Source: JAEYOM01 sp036260935
Lineage (GTDB): Bacteria; Bacillota; Clostridia; Acetivibrionales; DTU013
Assembly: GCA_036260935.1 (NCBI GenBank)
Contig: DATALQ010000035.1
Span: 124,001 to 188,000, forward strand
Length of the DNA stretch: 64,000 nt
Direction: 5' to 3'
The translations under genes were made by a program, and so were the position numbers. Positions 50,414 to 58,616 of this stretch are shown here, one piece after another. Below the pieces are notes generated by a model, which worked only from the letters and a program-made list of their open reading frames with translations, was not told the DNA's origin and did no database searches. Every line of letters starts with the position of its first letter. Position 1 is the first letter of the stretch.

Positions 50414-50521
50414 CCCAAAATCATCATAATATATTGACTGAATGAATTTTTTCTAACAATAAGAAAATTATTCATTCAATAATGTGGTCAAGCTTTACTG
50501 GACAGGCCACATAACAAAAAC

Positions 50522-50681
50522 AGAGAGGCAATGTAATTGCCTCTCTTAATCATTATACCATGATTTATCATGGTATAATTGCGCATCGACATTTTGCCAT
50601 ACAAATATTCAAGGGCAAATAATCGGCGGCGCATAAATTCCGCCGGAGGCATAAAATAGCCTTACATCGTAAGGCTATTTT
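50522..50681 (-). terminator. Cluster of strong hairpins after the FMN-binding lipoprotein gene
   Basis: Three perfect hairpins: AGAGAGGCAAT stem with loop GTA (50522-50546), ATTATACCATGA stem with loop TTTA (50552-50579), and AAAATAGCCTTAC stem with loop ATC (50653-50681); a weaker GGCGG/CCGCC pair lies between them (about 50622-50644). The one nearest the lipoprotein stop, with flanking A/T runs, can act as a terminator. Confidence 0.8.
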
Positions 50682-50702
50682 ACCATATATTTGTACTTCT
50701 GA

Positions 50703-51812
50703 CTATTTGGCGTTTGCCGAAGCCTTTTCGATGACTTTCTGGAAATCTCCGATGTGGATGGTAACTGACGATGTAAGGTCGGCAGCGGTTGCGACGCCCT
50801 GGTCTACAGCGATGCCTTTTACTTCGTCTATGGATTTGCCCGTAGCATACTTGGCAAAGGCTGCAGCCTGTTCATACCATTCCTTGCCGATCTTCGAGGC
50901 TTTCTTCATACCATAGCCTTCCTTGATCTCGTCCTTGGTCTGAGCAGCGGCCTTGATATCGGAAGTGATCTTTCCGGTTGCGTCGAAATTGACATTACCC
51001 TGCGATGCGTCGATAACGCAGCTGGTAACCTTGCCGTCAGCACCGAAGGTGGATGCCGTGTAATATGAATAAGCCTGCGCAAGGCCTGCAGCGTCGGCAG
51101 TGAAATCAGCCGACTGTCCCATGCTGGTAGAGATTCCGAGGCCCAGCTTGTCGCCTGTCTTTGCTCCAAGGTCCTGAGCGTTGTTGACAGCCTTTTCGAC
51201 AGCAGCAATAAAATCTCCTATGTGTACGGTTACGGAGGATGTAAGGTCGGCTGCAGTAGCAACACCTTCTGCACTTACAGCAATACCCTTCACTTCATCT
51301 ACAGTCTTGCCGGTTACGTATGTAGCAAATGCATCGGCCTGTTCATTCCATTCCTTGCCGATCTTTGAAGCTTTACCCATGCCGTATTCAGTCCCGAGTT
51401 CCTGTTTGGTCTTGAATGCAGCATCCTTGGCCGTTGTTAACTTGCCTTCCTTGGAGAAATTGATCTTCGTCTGAGCAGCATCTATGCGGCAGTTCACGAT
51501 CTTGCCTGCGCCGTCTACCAACACTGCCGCTACCATTGCGTCTGTCTCTGCCAGTCCATCTTTGTCTCCTGCGTCAGCTGACTTGGCAAGAGATATTACT
51601 ACTCCCAAACCTGTCTTCAAAGCATCTCCTGATGCGGGTGCAGCTGCAGTGGATTCAGCAGTTGCAGCGGATTCAGCAGGAGCGGTTGCGGCCGCCTCGC
51701 CGGAAACCGTAGTTGCAGCTTCCCCTGAGGGCGTGCCAGCAGCACTGCCACAGCCACTGAAAATTACAGCTAGCATAGCCAAGCTCATAATTAGTGCAAT
51801 AACCTTTTTCAT
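50703..51812 (-). CDS. pplA: Surface lipoprotein with two FMN-binding-like repeats (PplA-like)
   Basis: Predicted flavinylated electron carrier at the cell surface. 369 residues. A signal peptide ends at lipobox FSGC (Cys21); an Ala/Thr/Ser/Glu-rich linker (22-62) follows, then two homologous domains (about 64-205 and 222-362). Each has the order GLG(V/I), NCRIDA/SCVIDAS, ASKIGKEW, DEVKGIAV and ends in ATAADLTSSVT(V/I)HIGDF. DLTSSVT (189-195 and 345-351) fits the ApbE target pattern D-x-x-S/T-G/S-A/V-T, so Thr195 and Thr351 are the predicted FMN sites. The two-domain layout and neighbourhood match Listeria PplA. No His, Cys or haem motifs beyond the lipobox. Confidence 0.87.
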   Translation of the reverse strand: MKKVIALIMSLAMLAVIFSGCGSAAGTPSGEAATTVSGEAAATAPAESAATAESTAAAPASGDALKTGLGVVISLAKSADAGDKDGLAETDAMVAAVLVDGAGKIVNCRIDAAQTKINFSKEGKLTTAKDAAFKTKQELGTEYGMGKASKIGKEWNEQADAFATYVTGKTVDEVKGIAVSAEGVATAADLTSSVTVHIGDFIAAVEKAVNNAQDLGAKTGDKLGLGISTSMGQSADFTADAAGLAQAYSYYTASTFGADGKVTSCVIDASQGNVNFDATGKITSDIKAAAQTKDEIKEGYGMKKASKIGKEWYEQAAAFAKYATGKSIDEVKGIAVDQGVATAADLTSSVTIHIGDFQKVIEKASANAK

Positions 51813-51841
51813 AATGACCCTCCAATTTATTTTATATTTTA

Positions 51842-52381
51842 TTAACCCAGCCTTTTCAGGGCTGGAATAATAAACCTCAGCAAAGTGGCCGTTACGATCC
51901 CTGCTATGACCCCGGATACGAGGAGCAGAGGAAGGTAAGCCAGCAGGTAAAAACCTGTATATATGAACGTTATGGCAACGAATTGTCCTATATTATGTGC
52001 TACCGCACCCGACACGCTTATGGCCAGGTAGGATACCTTATCCTTGAACAGCAGTAAAACAATCAGCATCAGCGTCAGCGAAAATATACCTCCGCAAAAG
52101 CTCAGCAGCGCCGCGATAAGTCCTCGCACGGCCAATACGAACACGGCTTTCAGTATTGCTATGGCGTAAGCCTGTCCCTTTGAAAGGAAAAACAGTGCAT
52201 ACATGACGGCAATATTCGATAAACCGAACTTCACACCCGGTACCGGAAGCGGCAGCGGCGGAAACGAGTTTTCGACTATCGTAAGTATCAAGGCAAGTGC
52301 AAAGATCATTCCCGTTAAGACCAGACGCTTTGTTCCGCCCGAATTTTTATCGTATTGGCCTATCGTGACCTTGTCTCCCAT
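51842..52381 (-). CDS. eetB: Gx/ECF-like membrane protein (EetB-like)
   Basis: About 179 residues with five or six membrane helices; Gx transporter family, often annotated as heptaprenyl diphosphate synthase component I. The first helix region has ALALILTIVENSFPPL and VPGVKFGLSNIAVMYALFF in pieces, typical of this ECF S-component-like family. In flavin-based electron transfer loci EetB pairs with EetA to pass electrons or supply a substrate across the membrane; its exact role is unresolved. ATG at 52379-52381 shares bases with the eetA stop; GGGGGA lies upstream. Confidence 0.87.
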   Translation of the reverse strand: MGDKVTIGQYDKNSGGTKRLVLTGMIFALALILTIVENSFPPLPLPVPGVKFGLSNIAVMYALFFLSKGQAYAIAILKAVFVLAVRGLIAALLSFCGGIFSLTLMLIVLLLFKDKVSYLAISVSGAVAHNIGQFVAITFIYTGFYLLAYLPLLLVSGVIAGIVTATLLRFIIPALKRLG

Positions 52382-52806
52382 CACTTTCCCCCACTGCCTA
52401 TGATGATGTCCGGTTCATCACCGCTGCGCCCTTCCGCAGGAACTATCCTGAGCACCACTCCGTTTGGCAGGCAGGCAGCGCTCTGTCCAACCATATGCAG
52501 CTTGCCTGTCTTTACGCAAATCTTATCGGGACAGTCGGATTCTATGAAGCCGATGTTACCGTCATTATCCACCTTAAAAACGACTTCCGGCTTCTGCCGT
52601 ATCGAAAAAGTCCTCTCGCGGCCCTTCTCAAGGCTTACCGTTTCAACCGGTTCGTTATCGAAGTATATCTCCGCCTTTACTGCCCGGCTTCCGTATATCA
52701 AACCGTACACTAACCATATGGCAAGCCCTGCCGCCATTATTGCAGTAATAACTATCAGGTCCGTCCTCTTGAAAAATTTCATTCCTGCCTTGCCATCAGA
52801 AACCAT
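52381..52806 (-). CDS. eetA: NusG domain II membrane protein (EetA-like)
   Basis: 141 residues: a short cytoplasmic lead, one membrane helix (about 17-40) and an extracellular NusG_II domain (about 42-130). Cysteines in SDCPDKICVKTG and SAACLPNG are conserved in the family, and could bind a cofactor or form a disulfide. The protein belongs to EetA, adjacent to EetB in extracellular electron transfer loci. Start could alternatively be the internal ATG giving MKFFKRTD (52780-52782), since an AGGAG lies a little far (12 bases) from the listed ATG. Confidence 0.87.
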   Translation of the reverse strand: MVSDGKAGMKFFKRTDLIVITAIMAAGLAIWLVYGLIYGSRAVKAEIYFDNEPVETVSLEKGRERTFSIRQKPEVVFKVDNDGNIGFIESDCPDKICVKTGKLHMVGQSAACLPNGVVLRIVPAEGRSGDEPDIIIGSGGK

Positions 52807-52827
52807 TTTAACCCAGCTCTCCTTATA

Positions 52828-53730
52828 TTAAAACCTTATTAGGGCGCTGATGAAAATCAATACCGATATGCTCCCCATTATTAATACGTAATTTTTAATA
52901 GAAGTTATAAAAGTTTCTGATTTTTCCTGCCGCCTGAAAAAAATATTTATGTTCTTCTGCACAGGCCAAAGCGTAAGCAAAGCCAGCAGACACAACGGGG
53001 AGAGCAGCTTGAATGTTACCATTGCAATAACCGCGGCATAACAAAGATAATACAACAGCGCAAACAGCTGCAGCGATCTTTTGCCAAGATAGTAAGGGAG
53101 AGTATAGCGTTTTACCGCAATGTCCTTCTCAACGTCGCAAATATTGTTGGCCAGCATAATGTTGGCTGTTGTGCAAACAGGAGCGACCGAGAGCAATAAA
53201 ACGGCGAGCACCGGCATTACTGCTATATCAAGGCTTATCCTTTCCCATCCGAGCCCCAACTTAATTATCGAACCTTCCGGCATATTTATATACAACATTA
53301 TGAAAGGTATGAACAAGCCGTAGAAAATGCCGGAAAGCAATTCTCCCAGGGGCTGCCGGGAAATAGGCACAGGGCCGTACGTATACAGAACGCCTGTCAG
53401 GAAGCATAGACCTCCGACCAGCAGGACTACGATATCCGTAAGGTAGACAAGATACAAGCCCAAAGCGGCGCTGATCACGAACATCATATATATTATCGCC
53501 AGCGCAGTCTTTCTGTTGAACTGCAGCACCTGGTCATTTGTCTTAGTGTCGATGTAATTGTTTATCGCGGTTGTCGTAAGGTCGAATATAAACATGGCGG
53601 CGAAGAAAACAACCGTATTCCGCCAATTGATCTGTTGTCCGCGATAAAAAAGGTATGCCAGGCTGATCAAAAAGGCAAAAAGGCTGGTTATTTTTGTTTT
53701 GATTTCAACATAACTAAAAAATCGTTTCAT
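52828..53730 (-). CDS. dmkA: UbiA-family prenyltransferase (DmkA/MenA-like)
   Basis: Membrane prenyltransferase that joins a polyprenyl chain to an aromatic ring, in this context dihydroxynaphthoate to give demethylmenaquinone. 300 residues and about eight helices. Both catalytic aspartate motifs are present: NNYIDTKTND (about 55-65) and NNICDVEKD (about 195-203). ATG 53728-53730 follows AGAGG by eight bases. Its place between the polyprenyl synthase and eetA matches the dedicated quinone branch of Listeria-type electron transfer rather than main menaquinone synthesis. Confidence 0.9.
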   Translation of the reverse strand: MKRFFSYVEIKTKITSLFAFLISLAYLFYRGQQINWRNTVVFFAAMFIFDLTTTAINNYIDTKTNDQVLQFNRKTALAIIYMMFVISAALGLYLVYLTDIVVLLVGGLCFLTGVLYTYGPVPISRQPLGELLSGIFYGLFIPFIMLYINMPEGSIIKLGLGWERISLDIAVMPVLAVLLLSVAPVCTTANIMLANNICDVEKDIAVKRYTLPYYLGKRSLQLFALLYYLCYAAVIAMVTFKLLSPLCLLALLTLWPVQKNINIFFRRQEKSETFITSIKNYVLIMGSISVLIFISALIRF

Positions 53731-53816
53731 CACATCAACCTCTTCTTATTCTTTGTTGCAACATATATTGTGATGTATTTAACAAACAACGGCATCAAAA
53801 CGCAAGAAACCTCAGC

Positions 53817-54797
53817 CTAAAAAACTCTGTATGCCTTATCAAGTATTGCTTTCAAACCGCCCTTCTTCTCATCCGAAACACTAATTCTGTTCAAAACAAC
53901 GATATACTTATCATAATATTTCTTTGCAATAGACCTGGTATAACTCAAGCCATCTGACTCTTTAACAGCATCGTTCAATTCCTGCTGTGTTACTTCCTTT
54001 TTCTCCGCCCTGTTTTTCAGACCGATTATTTTTTGGAACGAATGTATTATAGGCAGCGTTATCACATTTTTACCAAAGTCAGACTGTACCGGTTTAAGTG
54101 CTATATTTTCCGTAGCCTCAAAATCCATACAATCGTCTATTAGCTGGAATATCATGCCGAGGTGCCGCCCCATCTTCTTATAGAGGCTTAGTTCTCCGGC
54201 ATCGCAGCCCGACATATGTGCGCCGGCATAAAACGAAGCTTCAAAAAGCGCAGCCGTCTTACCTTCGATGATTTTGAAATATTGGTAGACGGAAAGACCG
54301 AAATTCCCGTTATTGAGCTGCTCATTCAGCTCGCCTGTACAGACTCTCGCCATATAATCGGGTATGTCGAGGTCCAGATAATCCCGCTTGTTCGAAACGG
54401 AAGATACGAGCTTGAGCGAGGCGCATAAAAGATAATCTCCGCATACTACCGCAATCCGGTTATCGTACAGTTTATTCAGGGTAGATATTCCCCTGCGTAC
54501 GTCGGCGTCGTCTATCACATCATCGTGCACCAAAGTTGCCAGGTGCAGTATTTCAATTGCCGTCGCCAATTTAACTGCTTCCGGCTTTATGCGGTTTTCG
54601 GCATCCATTGCGCAGGTCAGTAGAGACGTTGCTCTGATAAGTTTTCCCTTGGATCCCGCCAGATGTTTCGTAAACCTGCGTACTATATAAGGGGATGCCG
54701 ATAAGGTACGGTCAATCTCTTCCTTTGCTGCTGAGAACGCTTCATCGAAAGTCAGGTATGAAATTAGCGCTCCTTTTTCGGCGACAGTATCAGTCAT
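53817..54797 (-). CDS. dmkB: Polyprenyl diphosphate synthase (DmkB-like)
   Basis: Trans-isoprenyl diphosphate synthase making the quinone side chain. 326 residues. The first aspartate-rich motif is DDVIDDADVRRG (about 91-102) and the second is QLIDDCMDFE (about 210-219); GKLIRA near residue 54 binds the pyrophosphate. The start overlaps ndh2 by eight bases. Together with the UbiA-type enzyme it provides a separate demethylmenaquinone pool. Confidence 0.93.
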   Translation of the reverse strand: MTDTVAEKGALISYLTFDEAFSAAKEEIDRTLSASPYIVRRFTKHLAGSKGKLIRATSLLTCAMDAENRIKPEAVKLATAIEILHLATLVHDDVIDDADVRRGISTLNKLYDNRIAVVCGDYLLCASLKLVSSVSNKRDYLDLDIPDYMARVCTGELNEQLNNGNFGLSVYQYFKIIEGKTAALFEASFYAGAHMSGCDAGELSLYKKMGRHLGMIFQLIDDCMDFEATENIALKPVQSDFGKNVITLPIIHSFQKIIGLKNRAEKKEVTQQELNDAVKESDGLSYTRSIAKKYYDKYIVVLNRISVSDEKKGGLKAILDKAYRVF

Positions 54798-56841
54798 TAT
54801 ACAAATACCACTTTCTTACCCATTTGACATGCTTCCATTTTTCCTTCAGTACAGGCATAACCCAATAGTCAAGTCCGAGCACCCTTCCGGCTGCTATCAG
54901 CATGGCGATTCCAGCGAATATCATCCAGAAGCTCGACAGATATAGTCCCGTAGTTGTTACGAACATGGCCTGCAGTATGAGTGATGCGGCGGCAGCCGGC
55001 GTCGTGAACAGCCCGCCGATAAGAGCCAGACCGATCAATATTTCGGCTATTACGATTGCGATCTGCATGAACATCTGCATTCCGTTATACGGAAGAACAA
55101 ACTTTCCTACGATCCAGTTTACAAAAGGCACGTCGAGCATGAATGCATAATCGCTTATCGAAGAACTTGCCAGGGGCTTCCCGCTTACGAAGATAACGTG
55201 GAAAAGTCCAAGGAAGTCGAAGTTCATTATTGTCGTGCCAAAGCCTGCAGCGGCACTGGCTGCAGCGTCCGCACTTCCGCCGGCTGCGTTGGTTGCAGAG
55301 CTGACGGCATCGGCAGCGAGCTTTATGACGGTTCCGGCGGCATGGGCTGCCGTAGTAGTTGCGGAACTGGTTCCATCCGTAGCGCCGCCTCCGGCAGCGC
55401 CGTTGAGTATGTTGTTATACCAACCCCTTGCCCCGCTGAAGAAGCCTGTGAGCTTGGGTGCTACAAACCAACCCTCCACGATCTTCATGATACCTTCGAA
55501 CAACCATACCAATCCAAGCCAGACCCTGAGAGGCATCAGCAGAAAACTCGGAGTTCTGTTCGAAAGATGACCGCCGACGAAGCTCCGTTTATTCCTGATC
55601 GTAAAGAATTCATGCATCAGATAGCTGAATACCTTGTTCCAGCCCAGAACCTGAATATAATATATGACATTGATAAAATGCTTAGCAAACATAGCGAGGA
55701 AGGATGGCAGGCTGAATTTCCTGTTCGGCATGCCTACATGGGCAACGCCGTAACGTCCGCCTATGCTGACCATGACTCCATGGAACGCAGGTTTGTATTC
55801 CTCCATCTCACCCTTGCCCGTAACGGAGCAGATAATATTATGGGAAACCGTATCCGAACTCTGCTCGCAATTTTCAACTACCTGCGGCACGGGCATCTTT
55901 TCGCCTTCGGGAGTATAAAGCATATTGTCGCCAGCTATGAATACATGGTCGTCGTTTAAAGAACGCAGGTACTTGTCGGTCTTTATCCTGCCCCTGTTTG
56001 CTGATTCCAGCTTCTGCGCGGCTTTTGCGGTTATATCGGAAGCTTCGATGCCGGCTGCCCAGACTATCGTACCCGAGGCCTCCCTTGTTACTACATCATC
56101 TTTTTTGAACTCTATAAAATCCTTGCCTATATTTACTACACCCGTATTGAGCAATACGCGAACTCCCATATTATTGAGGCGGCGTTCGACCTTTGCGGAA
56201 AGCTTTTCAGGCAGAACAGGGACTGTACGAGGCAGCACATCTATATCTGCTATTGAGACCAATCCGGGATCCAACTCGTACTTATCGCACAGGATCGGAA
56301 CATACTCAGCTATCTCACCGACAAGCTCAACTCCGGTAAAGCCTGCGCCGACTATATGGAACGTCAGCAGACGTTTCCTTTCGGCCATGTCGGTCTCAAC
56401 CGCAGCCTTCCTGAAGACCTCATGTATGTGATCCTTTAAAACAACGGCATCCTCGTAGGACCAGAGCTTGAACGCATTCTCATGGGCCCCGGGGACTCCG
56501 AAATAAGTGGGTTTCGAACCTGCAGACAGCACAAGATAATCATAGGCATATTGTTCCTTCTTCCCTATGACCTGCTTTTTTTCAAAATCTATTGAATCGA
56601 CGGTATCCTGCTTAACATCAACCCTTCTGCCTGCGAAAACACGTTTAAGGCTAATTTTGATACTGTCTTCGTCTACACGGCTTGCAGCAACTTCATGCAG
56701 TTCTGTGAGCATCGTATGGAAGGGATTTTTATCGATTATTGTGATTTTTATATCATTACTTTTTGCAAATCTTTTAGCCAGCTTCTTTGCTGTCAGAACG
56801 CCGGCATATCCTGCCCCTACTACTACGATTTTCGTATCCAT
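54790..56841 (-). CDS. ndh2: Type II NADH dehydrogenase fused to a DoxX-like membrane domain
   Basis: Membrane NADH:quinone oxidoreductase feeding the electron transfer chain. About 683 residues, against ~400 for soluble-type NDH-2. The N-terminal part has FAD-binding VVVGAGYAGVLTAKKL, NADH-binding FHIVGAGFTGVELVGEI and FAD-contacting VFIAGDN. From about residue 425 a DoxX-like region begins (LGLVWLFEGIMKIVEGW), then an Ala/Ser/Thr/Gly-rich spacer (about 485-545) and four more helices. Listeria Ndh2 also has a C-terminal membrane extension; here it is larger. ATG 56839-56841 is chosen because GGAG lies six bases upstream. First gene of the electron-transfer operon. Confidence 0.93.
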   Translation of the reverse strand: MDTKIVVVGAGYAGVLTAKKLAKRFAKSNDIKITIIDKNPFHTMLTELHEVAASRVDEDSIKISLKRVFAGRRVDVKQDTVDSIDFEKKQVIGKKEQYAYDYLVLSAGSKPTYFGVPGAHENAFKLWSYEDAVVLKDHIHEVFRKAAVETDMAERKRLLTFHIVGAGFTGVELVGEIAEYVPILCDKYELDPGLVSIADIDVLPRTVPVLPEKLSAKVERRLNNMGVRVLLNTGVVNIGKDFIEFKKDDVVTREASGTIVWAAGIEASDITAKAAQKLESANRGRIKTDKYLRSLNDDHVFIAGDNMLYTPEGEKMPVPQVVENCEQSSDTVSHNIICSVTGKGEMEEYKPAFHGVMVSIGGRYGVAHVGMPNRKFSLPSFLAMFAKHFINVIYYIQVLGWNKVFSYLMHEFFTIRNKRSFVGGHLSNRTPSFLLMPLRVWLGLVWLFEGIMKIVEGWFVAPKLTGFFSGARGWYNNILNGAAGGGATDGTSSATTTAAHAAGTVIKLAADAVSSATNAAGGSADAAASAAAGFGTTIMNFDFLGLFHVIFVSGKPLASSSISDYAFMLDVPFVNWIVGKFVLPYNGMQMFMQIAIVIAEILIGLALIGGLFTTPAAAASLILQAMFVTTTGLYLSSFWMIFAGIAMLIAAGRVLGLDYWVMPVLKEKWKHVKWVRKWYLYND

Positions 56842-56873
56842 CATCTTCTCCCGCATTTCATTTTTTCAATAAT

Positions 56874-56902
56874 ATTTTCTCAAATAGCCGGATTATTGTC
56901 AA
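56874..56902 (-). promoter_or_regulatory. Promoter of the extracellular electron transfer operon
   Basis: On the minus strand TTGACA (56897-56902), 17 bases, GAAAAT (56874-56879), about 35 bases before the ndh2 start. The -35 is perfect and the -10 weak, which would suit regulated expression. The 56903-57060 stretch beyond it shows nothing else. Confidence 0.55.
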
Positions 56903-57060
56903 CTAATTAACAAAATAAAATCGTATAATCCAGATATCAGAATATATTGCTATAGCATGAAAATTATTGCAGCGAACAAATACTACTTCCCCAATTATGA
57001 TAATATTTAAACACCGATATTATACGCCATATTAAAGCGGCAGCCTATGAAACGCTCGAA

Positions 57061-57133
57061 ACAAATAAAACGCAGAGATGGTTCCGTTGCTCCATTCCGC
57101 TTGCGAAATGAACGAAAGAACCTTCTCTGCGTT
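57061..57133 (-). terminator. Large terminator hairpin after glyS
   Basis: Arms AACGCAGAGAtGGTTC (57069-57084) and GAACCtTCTCTGCGTT (57118-57133) pair almost perfectly around an inner CATTTCGC-AA-GCGGAATG stem; a T-rich tail follows on the minus strand. It separates glyS from the electron-transfer operon. Confidence 0.85.
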
Positions 57134-57157
57134 CCTCTGATTGCTTTGGACAAATAA

Positions 57158-58546
57158 TTAATAATCGAATTTCTTTTCAAAATAAGCGTCGAGTTCGTCT
57201 ATGCGGATTCTTTCCTGCGTCATTGTATCCCTGTCGCGGATAGTGACGCTGGCGTCGTTCAGTGACTCGAAGTCTAATGTGATACAGTACGGAGTACCTA
57301 TTTCATCCTGCCTCCTGTAGCGTTTTCCGATGCTGCCCGTCTCATCATACTCACAGACATACTTTTTGGTGAGTTGCTCATATACCTTGTAGGTATCGTC
57401 TCCAAGCTTCTTCGAAAGCGGCAGAACGCCTATCTTTATCGGCGCTATAGCCGGATGCAGATGCAGTACCGTCCTGACGTCACCCTCGGCGACCTCTTCC
57501 TCGTCGTACGCATCGCACAGGAACGCCAGCGTTACCCTGTCGGCCCCGAGAGAAGGCTCTATGCAGTACGGCACGTATTTCTCGTTGGTTGTGGGATCGA
57601 AGTATGAAAGGTCTTCCTTCGAATATTCCATATGCTGCTTGAGATCATAATCCGTCCTGTCCGCGATGCCCCAAAGCTCGCCCCAGCCGAACGGGAATTT
57701 GAACTCGATATCGGTGGTTGCCCTGCTGTAGAAGGAAAGCTCCTCTTTTTCATGGTCCCTGAGCCTGAGGCTATCCTTGTTGAGCCCGAAATTCTGCAGC
57801 CAGCTGTAACAAAAATCCTTCCAGTAAGTAAACCATTCGAGATCCTTGCCTGGTTCGCAGAAAAATTCCAGCTCCATCTGTTCGAACTCACGAATCCTGA
57901 ATATGAAGTTACCGGGCGTGATCTCATTCCTGAAGGATTTACCGATCTGGCCTATGCCGAAGGGTATCTTTTTTCTTGTAGACCTCTGTACATTCTTGAA
58001 GTTTACGAAAATGCCCTGGGCGGTTTCCGGCCTGAGATAAATCTCGGCTTTCGAATCCTCTGTAACGCCCTGGTAGGTTTTATACATAAGATTGAATTTG
58101 CGTATGTCGGTAAAGTTACCCGAACCGCAGTTAGGACACTTCACGCCCTTTTCCTTTATGTAGTCCAGCAGCTGCTCGTTCTTCCAGCCGTCTACGGAAA
58201 TATTGACATCGTTTTCCCTGTTCCAGTCCTCTATCAGCTTATCGGCCCTGTGCCTGGTCTTGCAGTCCTTGCAGTCGATAAGGGGATCACTGAAGCCGCC
58301 CACATGCCCTGAAGCCACCCAAACCTGCGGGTTCATCAGGATCGCGCAATCAAGGCCGACATTATATGGGCTCTCCTGGACGAATTTCCTCCACCAGGCT
58401 CTCTTCACGTTATTCTTCAGCTCTACTCCCAAAGGACCGTAATCCCATGCATTTGCCAAGCCGCCATAAATATCGGAGCCGGGAAATACGAAACCTCTGT
58501 TTTTCGCCAGAGCAACGATCTTTTCCATTGACTTCTCTGTTAGCAT
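57158..58546 (-). CDS. glyS: Glycyl-tRNA synthetase (alpha2 type)
   Basis: Class II synthetase for tRNA-Gly, single-chain eukaryotic/archaeal-like form. 462 residues. Motif 2 is seen in FRNEITPGNFIFRIREFEQM in pieces, with the glycine-site GDRVTLAFLCDAYDEEE region split by motif 3, a CKDCKTRH...CPNCGSGNF zinc insertion (about 95-150) and an anticodon-binding C-terminal domain with PIKIGVLPLSKK. The N-terminus starts MLTEKSMEKIVALAKNRGF in pieces. It follows coaBC by 70 bases with no T-box, so it is probably read from upstream. Confidence 0.95.
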   Translation of the reverse strand: MLTEKSMEKIVALAKNRGFVFPGSDIYGGLANAWDYGPLGVELKNNVKRAWWRKFVQESPYNVGLDCAILMNPQVWVASGHVGGFSDPLIDCKDCKTRHRADKLIEDWNRENDVNISVDGWKNEQLLDYIKEKGVKCPNCGSGNFTDIRKFNLMYKTYQGVTEDSKAEIYLRPETAQGIFVNFKNVQRSTRKKIPFGIGQIGKSFRNEITPGNFIFRIREFEQMELEFFCEPGKDLEWFTYWKDFCYSWLQNFGLNKDSLRLRDHEKEELSFYSRATTDIEFKFPFGWGELWGIADRTDYDLKQHMEYSKEDLSYFDPTTNEKYVPYCIEPSLGADRVTLAFLCDAYDEEEVAEGDVRTVLHLHPAIAPIKIGVLPLSKKLGDDTYKVYEQLTKKYVCEYDETGSIGKRYRRQDEIGTPYCITLDFESLNDASVTIRDRDTMTQERIRIDELDAYFEKKFDY

Positions 58547-58616
58547 TGAAAAACCTCCATAAATGATCAGTAATATAATTAATCACCATAATACTACCTT
58601 AGTGATAATAATTCCA

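Noticed and set aside
51842..52381. Heptaprenyl diphosphate synthase component I
   Set aside because: This common label comes from family naming; the protein is a multi-helix membrane protein next to a complete polyprenyl synthase and matches the EetB context.
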